From Neohoeflea coraliihabitans (GTDB lineage Bacteria; Pseudomonadota; Alphaproteobacteria; Rhizobiales; Rhizobiaceae), in assembly GCF_019334345.1 (NCBI RefSeq), contig NZ_JAHWQX010000001.1, positions 496,001-560,000 of the forward strand: a stretch of 64,000 nt of DNA. Direction: 5' to 3'. The position numbers and the translations under genes were made by a program. Positions within the stretch are counted from its first letter, which is position 1, and each line of letters starts with the position of its first letter. Shown here piece after piece: positions 1 to 7,964 of this stretch. A model generated the notes under the pieces. It made no database searches. It had not been told where the DNA came from and saw only the letters and a list, made by a program, of their open reading frames with translations.

Positions 1-718
1 AGAACAGCTTGACCGTCGCGATATTCGTGTAGCTGTCGACAATGCGCCCGGTCATCGCCGAGCGGGCGTCCGCCTGCGCCTCTGAGATCCTGCTCAGCTT
101 CGGCACGAAATAGAAGATCAGCGCCAGGTAAACGGCCAGCCACACCAGCATTGGCAGGGCCAGCCGTAGGTCGGAGCTGCCGACCATCACCACCATCGCA
201 ATGAAATAGACGCCGACGTAAACCAGAACGTCGAGCACCTTCATCACCGCTTCCCGCATCGACAGCGAGGTCTGCATCACCCGTGTCGCCACGCGCCCGG
301 CAAATTCGTCGGAAAAGAAGGTCAGGCTTTGGCGCAGCAATTGCCGGTGCATGCGCCAGCGCGTTGCCATCGCGTAATTGCCGAGCAGCGTCTGGTGCAC
401 GATCAGCGAATCGAAAAAGATCGCCAGCGGCAATCCGATCAGCACCAGGGCGGCCATCCATGCCAGCCGACTGCCCTCGCGCGCGAGAAAATCGTCCGGA
501 TCGGCGGCGGCAAGCCAGTCGACGATCGAACCGAGAAAACCGAACAGCATCACTTCGCCAATCGATATCAGCGCCGTCAGCACTGCCATCGCCAGCAGCC
601 ACGGCGCCGCATCGCGCGAATAGTGCCAGCAGAACGCCAACAGACCCTCAGGCGGAAGGCCTTGCTCGGATTGCGGATAGGGATTGATCCGTCGCTCGAA
701 CCATCCGAACAGGGTCAT
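1..718 (-). CDS. ABC transporter, N-terminal transmembrane part (cut by window edge)
   Basis: The visible protein starts MTLFGWFERRINPY and runs off the left edge after about 239 residues. It contains several hydrophobic helices (around residues 38-60, 88-105, 160-178 and 185-205). The segment SLTFFSDEFAGRVATRVMQT matches the cytoplasmic loop of the type I exporter membrane domain (ABC_membrane), and the end, GRIVDSYTNIATVKLF, is also characteristic of that fold. The nucleotide-binding domain would lie outside the window. In this family such proteins are usually homodimeric or heterodimeric half-size exporters; the substrate cannot be told. The gene is transcribed away from trmL. Confidence 0.85.
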   Translation of the reverse strand, partial: MTLFGWFERRINPYPQSEQGLPPEGLLAFCWHYSRDAAPWLLAMAVLTALISIGEVMLFGFLGSIVDWLAAADPDDFLAREGSRLAWMAALVLIGLPLAIFFDSLIVHQTLLGNYAMATRWRMHRQLLRQSLTFFSDEFAGRVATRVMQTSLSMREAVMKVLDVLVYVGVYFIAMVVMVGSSDLRLALPMLVWLAVYLALIFYFVPKLSRISEAQADARSAMTGRIVDSYTNIATVKLF

Positions 719-881
719 GTCGCGCGTTCCTTGATACCGGGTTGCGGCTGATCGCCGGTCAATGTCACACCGCCCTCTAGCATGCGTATTCCGGTCCCTC
801 CACTCTCGCAGGCGCGCCGCCGCCGCTGGTCCACCGCCCGAGGCTGTTCGAATCGCCCGTTCTGTGACAGGAACACCCTTG

Positions 882-1370
882 ATGAGCCGTCCCGCCCTCG
901 CCCTTTACCAGCCTGACATCCCCGGCAATACCGGCGCCATATTGCGTCTCGGCGCCTGCCTCGATCTCGATGTGCATCTGATCAAGCCGGCTGGCTTCGA
1001 TTTGTCCGACAAGGCCCTGCGCCGCGCCGGTATGGACTATCTCGCGATCGCCGCCCTGATTGAACACGTCTCCTATGCCACCTTCGACACTTGGCGCCGG
1101 GCGACTGGGCGGCGACTGGTGCTGGCCACCACCCGCGCCAGCACCTCCTGCCACGATTTTGCAATGGCGGCGGATGACATCATCCTGTTTGGCCGCGAAA
1201 CCGCCGGCGTCCCCGATCAGATCCACGATCAAGCCGATGCCCGCATCACCATTCCGATGCGCCAGGGAGCCCGTTCGCTCAACCTTGCCCTGTCGGCGGC
1301 CATGATCTCCAGCGAGATCATCCGCCGCTTCGGCATACCACCGGACCCGTCACCGCAGGGTCAAACCTGA
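882..1370 (+). CDS. trmL: tRNA (cytidine(34)-2'-O)-methyltransferase TrmL
   Basis: A 162-residue SpoU/TrmH-class (SPOUT) methyltransferase, the normal size for TrmL, which methylates the ribose of wobble position 34 in tRNA-Leu isoacceptors. Motifs seen are PDIPGNTGAILR near the N-terminus, FGRETAGVP in the middle, and the C-terminal knot segment IPM..ARSLNLALSAAM that binds S-adenosylmethionine. The frame is open further upstream to 762, but homologous sequence begins at MSRPALALYQ, so 882 is taken as the start. It converges with a small reverse-strand gene only 7 bases away. No terminator hairpin is visible. Confidence 0.9.
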   Translation: MSRPALALYQPDIPGNTGAILRLGACLDLDVHLIKPAGFDLSDKALRRAGMDYLAIAALIEHVSYATFDTWRRATGRRLVLATTRASTSCHDFAMAADDIILFGRETAGVPDQIHDQADARITIPMRQGARSLNLALSAAMISSEIIRRFGIPPDPSPQGQT

Positions 1371-1377
1371 GGTTCGT

Positions 1378-1650
1378 CTAGTCGGCGCTCGGCAGCCGGC
1401 GCATGGTGAATTCGATGCGCGCATCAGGCAGTTCGCGCCAGCTCTCGACTTCTGTCCAGTAGGCGGCCTTCGGCCAGCTGTCGAACCACTCACGCGCCTT
1501 GGCACGCGCCGCCTGCCGCTCCAGCAGATAGGTTTCGCGGATGAACCCGGTGGACTCGCTGCGATCGCGCTTCGAGGACGGCGTGGCGCGCGTCTTGCGG
1601 ATTTGCTGACGCAGCCCTTCAAGGGGCGGTGATGGGTGCTTTTGACGCAT
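1378..1650 (-). CDS. Small conserved-looking protein, function unknown (90 aa)
   Basis: A 90-residue, highly charged protein with no signal peptide or membrane segment. The centre (ETYLLERQAARAKAREWFD) looks helical, followed by a tryptophan-rich stretch with SWPKAAYWTEVESWR. The composition is that of a real soluble protein rather than a shadow frame, and it fills the gap between trmL and hemF on the opposite strand. It is divergent from hemF, with a gap of 193 bases. A weak TATATT-like element lies on its strand near 1670-1680. I do not recognise a family; a role in nucleic-acid binding is possible from the basic N-terminus but is only a guess. Confidence 0.6.
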   Translation of the reverse strand: MRQKHPSPPLEGLRQQIRKTRATPSSKRDRSESTGFIRETYLLERQAARAKAREWFDSWPKAAYWTEVESWRELPDARIEFTMRRLPSAD

Positions 1651-1843
1651 GTCGTTTCATTCCCGCTCAGGACAATATAAGGCGGCATGATCGCGCCGGC
1701 CAGTCAGCGCTGCGGCCCGCCCGTGGGCGAACCCCGCCGGCTCAAACGGCTGTTGACGGGCTCGCGGCAATGCTATGAGGCCTGCCGAAGACCTGAGACC
1801 GGGCTTTGCCTGAGCCGGCAAGCCGGTCCCCTGAGAGGATTTT

Positions 1844-2752
1844 ATGCAACGTCCCGACCTGCCCATCGACATTCCCGCCGATATCGAAACCAAGAAGCAG
1901 ACCGCCCGGCGCTGGTTCGAAGCCCTGCGCGACAGCATCTGCAACAGCTTTGAAATGCTCGAGGCGGAAGTGGATCATCCGCAGATGCGGGGCGATCCGG
2001 GAAAGTTCGTGCGCACTCCGTGGCAGCGCGACAACGACACCGGCGGTGGCACCATGTCGGTGATGAAAGGCCGCCTGTTCGAGAAGGTCGGCGTTCACAC
2101 ATCGACCGTGCACGGCGAGTTTTCGGAGGAATTCCGCGCCCAGATCCCCGGCGCCGAAGAGGACCCGCGCTACTGGGCCTCGGGCATCTCGCTGATCTGC
2201 CATCCTGTCAGCCCGCATGTGCCGACGGTGCATATGAACACCCGCATGGTCGTCACCACCCGCCAGTGGTTCGGTGGCGGTGCCGATCTCACCCCGATGC
2301 TCAATGATCGACGCACCCAGGACGATCCGGATACGCGCCTGTTTCATCGCGCCATGCAGATGGCCTGCGGGCGTCATGCCGTGGCCGACTATCCCAAGCT
2401 GAAGGAATGGTGCGACAGCTATTTCTTCCTGCCGCATCGCGATGAACCGCGCGGCATCGGCGGCATCTTCTATGACTGGCTGCATTCGATGCCGCCCGAA
2501 GGCGGCTGGGACGCCGATTTCGCCTTCACCCGCGATGTCGGCAAGGCGTTTCATGTCGTGTATCCGAAAATCGTCCGCAACAACTGGCAGACACCGTGGA
2601 ACGACGATGAGCGGGAAGAACAACTGGTGCGCCGCGGCCGCTATGTCGAGTTCAATCTGCTTTATGACCGCGGCACCATTTTCGGCCTGAAAACAGGTGG
2701 CAATGTCGATTCCATTCTCTCATCGCTGCCGCCGGTCGTGCACTTCCCCTGA
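1844..2752 (+). CDS. hemF: Oxygen-dependent coproporphyrinogen III oxidase
   Basis: A 302-residue protein of normal HemF length that catalyses the aerobic oxidative decarboxylation of coproporphyrinogen III to protoporphyrinogen IX in haem synthesis, in the cytosol. Seen are the conserved His in PTVHMNTRM (about residue 130), the following GGGADLTP (144-151), [11 protein letters not shown], and the C-terminal signature [16 protein letters not shown]...GLKTGGN. The start has an AGAGGA ribosome-binding site 5 bases upstream. It stands alone, downstream of a divergent small gene. A TTGACG element lies near 1753, but no well-spaced -10 follows it. Confidence 0.96.
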   Translation: MQRPDLPIDIPADIETKKQTARRWFEALRDSICNSFEMLEAEVDHPQMRGDPGKFVRTPWQRDNDTGGGTMSVMKGRLFEKVGVHTSTVHGEFSEEFRAQIPGAEEDPRYWASGISLICHPVSPHVPTVHMNTRMVVTTRQWFGGGADLTPMLNDRRTQDDPDTRLFHRAMQMACGRHAVADYPKLKEWCDSYFFLPHRDEPRGIGGIFYDWLHSMPPEGGWDADFAFTRDVGKAFHVVYPKIVRNNWQTPWNDDEREEQLVRRGRYVEFNLLYDRGTIFGLKTGGNVDSILSSLPPVVHFP

Positions 2753-2755
2753 CCG

Positions 2756-2784
2756 TTCCATCCGCGGCGGAAAAATGCTATACT
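2756..2784 (+). promoter_or_regulatory. Possible extended -10 promoter for the DUF1059 gene
   Basis: TATACT at 2779-2784 is preceded by TG one base upstream (extended -10) and by a weak -35 match TTCCAT at 2756-2761 with a 17-base spacer. It lies just after hemF and about 130 bases before the next start. The assignment rests on sequence similarity only. Confidence 0.35.
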
Positions 2785-2916
2785 CGGCCTCGCCGGAAGG
2801 CGTCTGTTTCACGCTGGCGCCCCCGGCCATCGCTGGCGGCATGCTTTGACGCAGCCGCCCCGTTCAACGTGGCGCGCCGGTCCATGCGGCGCGTTCGAGA
2901 AACAAGCGAGGCAGCC

Positions 2917-3117
2917 ATGAAAAAATTCGAATGCGGTATGATTGTGCCCGGGTGTCACTGGCAGACACGCGCGGCCACCGATGCCGATCTCGTCGCCCGC
3001 GCCGTCGAGCACATGCGCCAGGCCCATGGTGAAACGATGATCCGTGAAACGCTCGTCAAGCGGATCAAGACGGCGATCGCGGACGATCGTGCCACGGAGC
3101 GCGACGCCGCCGCCTGA
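2917..3117 (+). CDS. DUF1059-family small protein
   Basis: A 66-residue protein starting MKKFECGMIVPGCHW. The pattern of two early Cys, then W and TDADLVARAVEHMRQAHG, is that of the DUF1059 family, whose members are small cytosolic proteins of unknown role. The frame is open upstream to 2869, but the family begins at MKKF, and a GCGAGG-like ribosome-binding site precedes this ATG. It stands alone between hemF and the convergent CCA-adding enzyme gene, with a strong hairpin after it. The two Cys and one His could bind a metal, but nothing shows that here. Confidence 0.8.
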   Translation: MKKFECGMIVPGCHWQTRAATDADLVARAVEHMRQAHGETMIRETLVKRIKTAIADDRATERDAAA

Positions 3118-3130
3118 TTATCGAGGCCGG

Positions 3131-3168
3131 CGGGCCCACAACGCGCAATGGATGACCGGGTGGGCCCG
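3131..3168. terminator. Perfect 9-bp inverted repeat between convergent genes
   Basis: CGGGCCCAC at 3131-3139 pairs perfectly with GTGGGCCCG at 3160-3168 across a 20-base loop. It sits between the stop of the DUF1059 gene and the stop of the CCA-adding enzyme gene, so it may end transcription from both sides. There is no T-run on either side, so it may act only as a 3'-end-stabilising or weak terminator structure. Confidence 0.5.
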
Positions 3169-3170
3169 TC

Positions 3171-4451
3171 TCAGGGCATGTCCAGCATCGTCTTGAGCAG
3201 GCTGTCCCGGTCGAGGCTGAAATTGCTGTCGATCCATCGCGCCTCGCCGGCCTTCAGCCGCGCGCCGATCGTCTCCCCCGGCGCCATCCCGACCGCGAGC
3301 AGATCCTTGCCGCTGACCGGAAATTGCGGCCGCTTCCAGGCCCGCGCTCGCTGCAACTGGCCTTTCAGATGGCCGAACGCCGCCATCGCCGCGGCATTGG
3401 GCTCCTCAGGCCGTGCTTTCAGCGTGGCGAGCGCGACGGTCAGGCGGTCGATCACCGCCGCCGCGCCATGAAGGTACAATTGCCGGTCCAGTGCCGTGCC
3501 CGCCAGAGCCGCATCCGCCGCCGGCGCATTGGCCCAGGCAACAAGACGCGCCGCCTCAGCCTTGCTCAGTTTCAGGCGCACCGCCAACTTCGCGAGCCGC
3601 TCGGCATCGGGCGGCAGCATGGCCATCAGGCGGATCATCGGGTCAATGTCGAGCGCCAGCGCTTCTTCCAGCTCGACAAGCCCGGCAATCGCATCAATGC
3701 CCCATTTCTCGGTTTCCGGAAGAAGCGCCGTGAGAATGCCGCTTTGCCGCATCCACAACAGGGCCCGCCCCGGCGACGGCGCCGACAGCAGGACCTTCAG
3801 CTCCTTCCACACCCGCTCGGCCGACAATTTGCCGAGCGTGTCGCGCTGGCGCACGCAGGCCTTCAGGCCTCCCGCATCGGGCCGCCCGCCGCCGTACCAG
3901 GCAAAGAACCGGAAGAAGCGCAGGATCCGCAGATGATCCTCGACAATGCGCTGCTCGGCATCGCCAATGAAGCGGATGGTGCGCGTCTTGATGTCAGCCA
4001 GACCGCCGGTCGGATCGAAAATGCGCCCCGCGCTGTCGGCGTAGAGCGCGTTGATCGTAAAATCGCGCCGCGCTGCATCTGCCGCCCAGTCGGCACCGAA
4101 GGCCACTTCCGCGTGCCGCCCGCTCGGCTTCACATCGGTGCGCAGGCTGGTCACCTCGAAGGGCTGCCCCTCAATGACCAGCGTCACGGTGCCGTGCTCA
4201 ATCCCCGTCGGCAAAGCCTTGATGCCGGCCGCACCGGCACGCCGCATTACCTCATCGGGCAACAGCGTCGTCGCCATGTCGATATCGGCAACCGGCGCGC
4301 CGAGCAGGGTGTTGCGCACCGCCCCGCCAACCACACGGCCTTCGCCGCCATCGGTGTTGAGCAGACGAAAGATGCTGCGCAGCCGCTCGCTCTCGAACCA
4401 GCTTTCGCCGGCGACGCTGCGGCCTGTCGGCCCGCTGTCGGCACCACTCAT
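3171..4451 (-). CDS. CCA-adding enzyme / tRNA nucleotidyltransferase (poly(A) polymerase family)
   Basis: A class II nucleotidyltransferase that adds or repairs the 3' CCA end of tRNA. The head domain begins at VVGGAVRNTLLG with the catalytic carboxylates in ADIDMATTL, followed by RRDFTINALY (template-binding region) and VEDHLRILRFFRFFAWYG; the rest is the helical tRNA-binding tail. The length of 426 residues fits alphaproteobacterial homologues. Its start overlaps the stop of the upstream NUDIX gene by the four bases ATGA, so the two are translationally coupled. The gene order DUF1285, NUDIX, CCA enzyme is a common alphaproteobacterial arrangement. Confidence 0.93.
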   Translation of the reverse strand: MSGADSGPTGRSVAGESWFESERLRSIFRLLNTDGGEGRVVGGAVRNTLLGAPVADIDMATTLLPDEVMRRAGAAGIKALPTGIEHGTVTLVIEGQPFEVTSLRTDVKPSGRHAEVAFGADWAADAARRDFTINALYADSAGRIFDPTGGLADIKTRTIRFIGDAEQRIVEDHLRILRFFRFFAWYGGGRPDAGGLKACVRQRDTLGKLSAERVWKELKVLLSAPSPGRALLWMRQSGILTALLPETEKWGIDAIAGLVELEEALALDIDPMIRLMAMLPPDAERLAKLAVRLKLSKAEAARLVAWANAPAADAALAGTALDRQLYLHGAAAVIDRLTVALATLKARPEEPNAAAMAAFGHLKGQLQRARAWKRPQFPVSGKDLLAVGMAPGETIGARLKAGEARWIDSNFSLDRDSLLKTMLDMP

Positions 4452-5113
4452 GAATAAAGCCTTTCATACAGGGTGCGGATGATCCCGGCCGTGACGCCCC
4501 AGATATGATGCCTGGAATAGGGAATCACATAATAGTGCCGCTCCGCCCCTTCCCAGACCCGGCTTTCGCGCCGGTGATTGTCCGGGTTCATCAGGAAGGA
4601 CAGCGGCACTTCGAAGACTTCATCAACCTCGTGCGGATTGACCACCAGCGAGAAGCCGGGCCGGACCACCGCCAGCACCGGGGTGATCGAGAATCCGGAC
4701 GCCGCCAGATAGTGCGGCAGCTCGCCGACAATCTCCACATGCGCCGGATCGAGGCCGATTTCTTCCTGCGCCTCGCGCAGCGCCGCATGCGCCGCCGATG
4801 CATCCTCGGGATCAATCGATCCGCCGGGAAACGCCACCTGCCCCGAATGCTTGCGCAATTTGATCGTGCGCCGCGTCAGAAGCACTTTCGCGCCGCCTTC
4901 CGCGTCGTCTGCCCCGTCAACGACGGCAATCAGTACGGCCGCATCGCGCAGGCTGCGGCTCATCAGGCTGCGCACCAGCGGCCTGTTGAGCGCATGGTCG
5001 CCATGCGCCAGGAATGCCGGACCGGGGCCGGCGATCTCGCTGGCCGGATGATGATCTTTGGCGCGGCGGCGGAAATCCGCCGCATCGAAGCGGCATGTAC
5101 AGGGCGCGCTCAC
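4448..5113 (-). CDS. NUDIX hydrolase, CoA-pyrophosphatase-like
   Basis: A 221-residue NUDIX protein. The NUDIX box is seen as GGSIDPEDASAAHAALREAQEEIGL, with Mg-binding glutamates in REAQEEIG, and ahead of it LRKHSGQVAFPGG, which resembles the CoA-diphosphatase (CoAse, NudL) subfamily signature. It may hydrolyse CoA or related nucleotide diphosphates. I chose a GTG start at 5113 because it overlaps the TGA of the upstream DUF1285 gene as GTGA and gives the N-terminus VSAPCTCRFD; the frame is open further upstream to 5170 but that part lies inside the DUF1285 gene. Its own stop overlaps the CCA enzyme start. Confidence 0.85.
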   Translation of the reverse strand: MSAPCTCRFDAADFRRRAKDHHPASEIAGPGPAFLAHGDHALNRPLVRSLMSRSLRDAAVLIAVVDGADDAEGGAKVLLTRRTIKLRKHSGQVAFPGGSIDPEDASAAHAALREAQEEIGLDPAHVEIVGELPHYLAASGFSITPVLAVVRPGFSLVVNPHEVDEVFEVPLSFLMNPDNHRRESRVWEGAERHYYVIPYSRHHIWGVTAGIIRTLYERLYS

Positions 5114-5736
5114 CGGTCTGCGGTGTCCTGCACGGCGGCCATGTCCATCACCGGAAACACTTCGCCGCACGAGCGGATGGCAAACATCATGCGGCCGTCG
5201 ATCTCCACTTCCTCACCGAGCCCCATCAATTCATGGGTCACCGCCCGGCTGATCAGGGCATCCAAGCGGCCCCGCACCCGGATATAGGGTTTTAGCTGAT
5301 CATCCTTGCCGGTCACGACAAAGCGCAAGGGATGCTCGGCGTCAGCCCGCACCACGTCGCCGACATTGGTGCGAAAGGTCAGCACCGGCTGCCCGGCCTC
5401 CTCGCTGCGTGTCATCTCCACGGCCACAAAGTGCGCATCGACGACGCGAATGGCAATGCGCTCCACCGGCGTGACGAGATAGGTCACGCCATCCTCGTCC
5501 TTGCGCAACACCGTCGAGAACAACCGCACCAGGCGCGCCCGGCCGATCGGCGTGCCCATGTAGTACCAGGAACCGTCGGCTCGGATCTCCATGTCGATCT
5601 CGCCGCAATGTTCCGGGTTCCACTTGTCCACCGGCGGCAATCCGTCGGCGCCGGCGTTGCGGTCATCCGCCGCCCGTTCGATCAGTCCTGCTAGGCCGGG
5701 AGGTGCTTTTTCTGCCATTGAACTCAATTTCGCCAT
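5110..5736 (-). CDS. DUF1285-family protein
   Basis: A cytosolic protein of about 208 residues with the DUF1285 pattern: PPVDKWNPEHCGEIDMEIRADGSWYYMGTPIGR, then VRLFSTVLRKDEDG and YLVTPVERIAIRV. The family has a known fold but no established function. It is the first gene of a three-gene overlapping set with the NUDIX and CCA enzymes. The start is uncertain: Met at 5736 or 5718 are both possible, and neither has a clear ribosome-binding site. The gene is divergent from the MoxR operon. Confidence 0.8.
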   Translation of the reverse strand: MAKLSSMAEKAPPGLAGLIERAADDRNAGADGLPPVDKWNPEHCGEIDMEIRADGSWYYMGTPIGRARLVRLFSTVLRKDEDGVTYLVTPVERIAIRVVDAHFVAVEMTRSEEAGQPVLTFRTNVGDVVRADAEHPLRFVVTGKDDQLKPYIRVRGRLDALISRAVTHELMGLGEEVEIDGRMMFAIRSCGEVFPVMDMAAVQDTADR

Positions 5737-5942
5737 TGTGCTGCGCCGCAATCGCGGAAGACTCGATGCTGGTAACGAGATAGTCAAGTCGGCACCACTT
5801 GTCAGCCTTGATGCAGCGGCTACTGTCGGTTTTGGCAAATCAGCAGCCCGTGCACGGCGAAAAGGCCCTGGATGACAGGCTACGGGCTGATCCCATCGAC
5901 CCCCGGCCGGCCTGTTGCACCGGCCCCGGCCAGCAGACGGAG

Positions 5943-7043
5943 ATGCAGAGCGATCTTATGGAAACACCCCCCTCATCCCCGCAGAGCGCCGCCGATATTG
6001 GCGGGGTTTCAAACGATACACCGGGCGACTCGACAACCGGCGCTGCGCCGGCTGCTGGCGAGGCCAACGCCGCCATGATTGCCGCCGCGGAGGCAGCGCT
6101 CGCCGATATTGCCGCGATCAGGCAGGCCGTCTCCGAGGTGATTTTTGGTCAGGAAGAGGTCGTTGAGCGCACGCTCCTGGCGGTTTTGTCTGGCGGTCAC
6201 GCGCTGCTTGTCGGCGTTCCGGGCCTGGCCAAGACCAAGCTGGTCACCACCCTCGGCACCGTGCTCGGGCTGGACTCCAACCGCATTCAGTTCACGCCGG
6301 ATCTGATGCCGTCCGACATTCTCGGCTCCGAGGTCATGGACCAGGATGACACCGGCCGCCGCTCCTTCCGTTTCGTCTCCGGCCCGGTGTTCACGCAGCT
6401 GTTGATGGCCGATGAAATCAACCGCGCCTCACCGCGCACCCAGTCTGCGTTGTTGCAGGCGATGCAGGAATACCATGTCACCGTAGCCGGCCAGCGCCAC
6501 GACCTGCCGCAACCCTTTCACGTTCTCGCCACCCAGAACCCGCTGGAACAGGAAGGCACCTACCCCTTGCCCGAAGCGCAGCTTGACCGCTTCCTGTTGC
6601 AGGTCGACGTGCCCTATCCCGAGCGCGAGGCGGAACGCCGCATTCTGCTCGAGACGACAGGTGGCGCCGAGGCCGTTGCCAGCCCGGCCATCACCGCCCG
6701 CCGCCTGACCGAGATCCAGGCGCTGATCCGCCGCATGCCGGTACCCGACAGCGTGGTCAATGCCATCCTGGCGCTTGTCCGCTCGGCCCGGCCGGGGCAT
6801 GGCAATGCCCGCACCGACGCCACCGTCGCCTGGGGCCCGGGACCGCGTGCCGGGCAGGCAATGATGCTGTGTGCCCGCGCCCGCGCCCTTTATGACGGTC
6901 GTCTCGCCCCCTCGATCGATGATGTCCGCGCCCTCGCCGAGCCGGTGCTGCAGCACCGCATGGCGCTGACATTCGCCGCCCGCGCCGAGGGCACCGGCAT
7001 CCGCGACGTGATCGCCAGCCTCGCCGCCTCCGAGGCGCTCTGA
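5943..7043 (+). CDS. MoxR-family AAA+ ATPase
   Basis: A MoxR-type AAA+ chaperone of about 366 residues. Seen are Walker A as GVPGLAKTKL, the family signature QFTPDLMPSDILGSE, Walker B as LLMADEINRASPRTQSALLQAMQE, sensor 1 in VLATQNPLEQEGTYPLPEAQLDRF, and an Arg finger in that last segment. MoxR proteins act with VWA proteins to assemble or insert metal centres in enzymes. It is the first gene of a four-gene operon; the DUF58 gene follows after 3 bases. The start may be 5943 or 5958: the purine-rich GACGGAG sits directly on the first ATG and is better spaced for the second. Confidence 0.9.
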   Translation: MQSDLMETPPSSPQSAADIGGVSNDTPGDSTTGAAPAAGEANAAMIAAAEAALADIAAIRQAVSEVIFGQEEVVERTLLAVLSGGHALLVGVPGLAKTKLVTTLGTVLGLDSNRIQFTPDLMPSDILGSEVMDQDDTGRRSFRFVSGPVFTQLLMADEINRASPRTQSALLQAMQEYHVTVAGQRHDLPQPFHVLATQNPLEQEGTYPLPEAQLDRFLLQVDVPYPEREAERRILLETTGGAEAVASPAITARRLTEIQALIRRMPVPDSVVNAILALVRSARPGHGNARTDATVAWGPGPRAGQAMMLCARARALYDGRLAPSIDDVRALAEPVLQHRMALTFAARAEGTGIRDVIASLAASEAL

Positions 7044-7046
7044 ACG

Positions 7047-7964
7047 ATGGCTCCGATCGGCCGCACCGTTGACCCCGCTTTCCGGCTGGATGTGCTTGCC
7101 CGGGCGCAGGCGCGCGCCGGCTTGCTGCCCGATTGCCTGGCCGAGGCGCGGCGGGTTGCCAATACGGTGATTGCCGGCTGGCACGGTCGCCGCAAGCGCG
7201 GCATCGGCGAGACCTTCTGGCAGTTTCGCCCGCATGTCGAGGGCGAGTCCCATTCGCGCATCGACTGGCGCCGATCGGCGCGCGATGACCATCTTTATGT
7301 CCGCGACCGCGAGTGGGAGGCCGCCCACACCGTCTGGCTGTGGGCCGATCCCTCCCCCTCGATGCGCTATCAAAGCGAGATGGCGCTGGTCTCGAAGGAA
7401 AGCCGCGCGCTCGTTGTCATGCTGGCGATGGCGGAAATCCTGTCGCGCTCCGGCGAGCGCATTGCCTGCCCGGGCGTGATGGACCCGGTGGCGGCCCGCA
7501 ACGGCGCCGAACGCCTCGCTTTGGCACTCGCCCATGCGGATATGGACAGTCTGCCGAAGCAGCCGGAACTTGGCCGCATCAACCGCATGAGCGATGTGAT
7601 CCTCGTCTCCGACTGTCTCGATGACGAATTGCTGTCCGCCTGCATCGCCCCGGCCGCCCAGCGCGGCATCCGCGGCCATCTGGTCGAGATCTTCGACCCC
7701 GCCGAGGAGCGTTTCCCCTATACCGGTCGCACCGAGTTTCGCGATCCCGAAACCGGCGCTACTCTGACCGCCGGGCGCGCCGAAACCGTTGCCGATGACT
7801 ATCGCCGGGCCTGGAACAATCGCCGCGCCGCGCTCGCTGCATCGGTCCGCCACAGCGGCTGGAGTTTCCTCGCCAACGCCACCGACCGCCCCGCTTCCGA
7901 GGTTCTTGCCGCCCTGCATGGGCGTCTCTCGGGCACCCCCGTCAGCCGGACCGATGCGACATGA
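7047..7964 (+). CDS. DUF58 domain protein
   Basis: A 305-residue protein with the DUF58 signature SRIDWRRSARDDHLYVRDRE. The second half resembles a degenerate VWA fold (ADPSPSMRYQ in place of DxSxS, then DVILVSDCLDDELL). Proteins of this family are regular partners of MoxR ATPases and are thought to connect the chaperone to its client. No membrane segment is seen, unlike many DUF58 proteins. The start follows the MoxR stop by 3 bases and its end overlaps the next gene by ATGA, so the three are coupled. Confidence 0.88.
   Translation: MAPIGRTVDPAFRLDVLARAQARAGLLPDCLAEARRVANTVIAGWHGRRKRGIGETFWQFRPHVEGESHSRIDWRRSARDDHLYVRDREWEAAHTVWLWADPSPSMRYQSEMALVSKESRALVVMLAMAEILSRSGERIACPGVMDPVAARNGAERLALALAHADMDSLPKQPELGRINRMSDVILVSDCLDDELLSACIAPAAQRGIRGHLVEIFDPAEERFPYTGRTEFRDPETGATLTAGRAETVADDYRRAWNNRRAALAASVRHSGWSFLANATDRPASEVLAALHGRLSGTPVSRTDAT

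Noticed and set aside
1753-1783. A hemF promoter with TTGACG near 1753
   Set aside because: The -10-like CTATGA lies only about 14 bases downstream, too close for a normal promoter.
3324-4457. Long open frames opposite real genes, for example opposite the CCA enzyme (3324-4457), the MoxR operon (6429-8054), leuA (19147-21912) and the dihydropyrimidine dehydrogenase genes (50660-53368)
   Set aside because: They are antisense to genes with full family motifs and have the Arg/Gly/His-rich composition expected from high-GC antisense frames.
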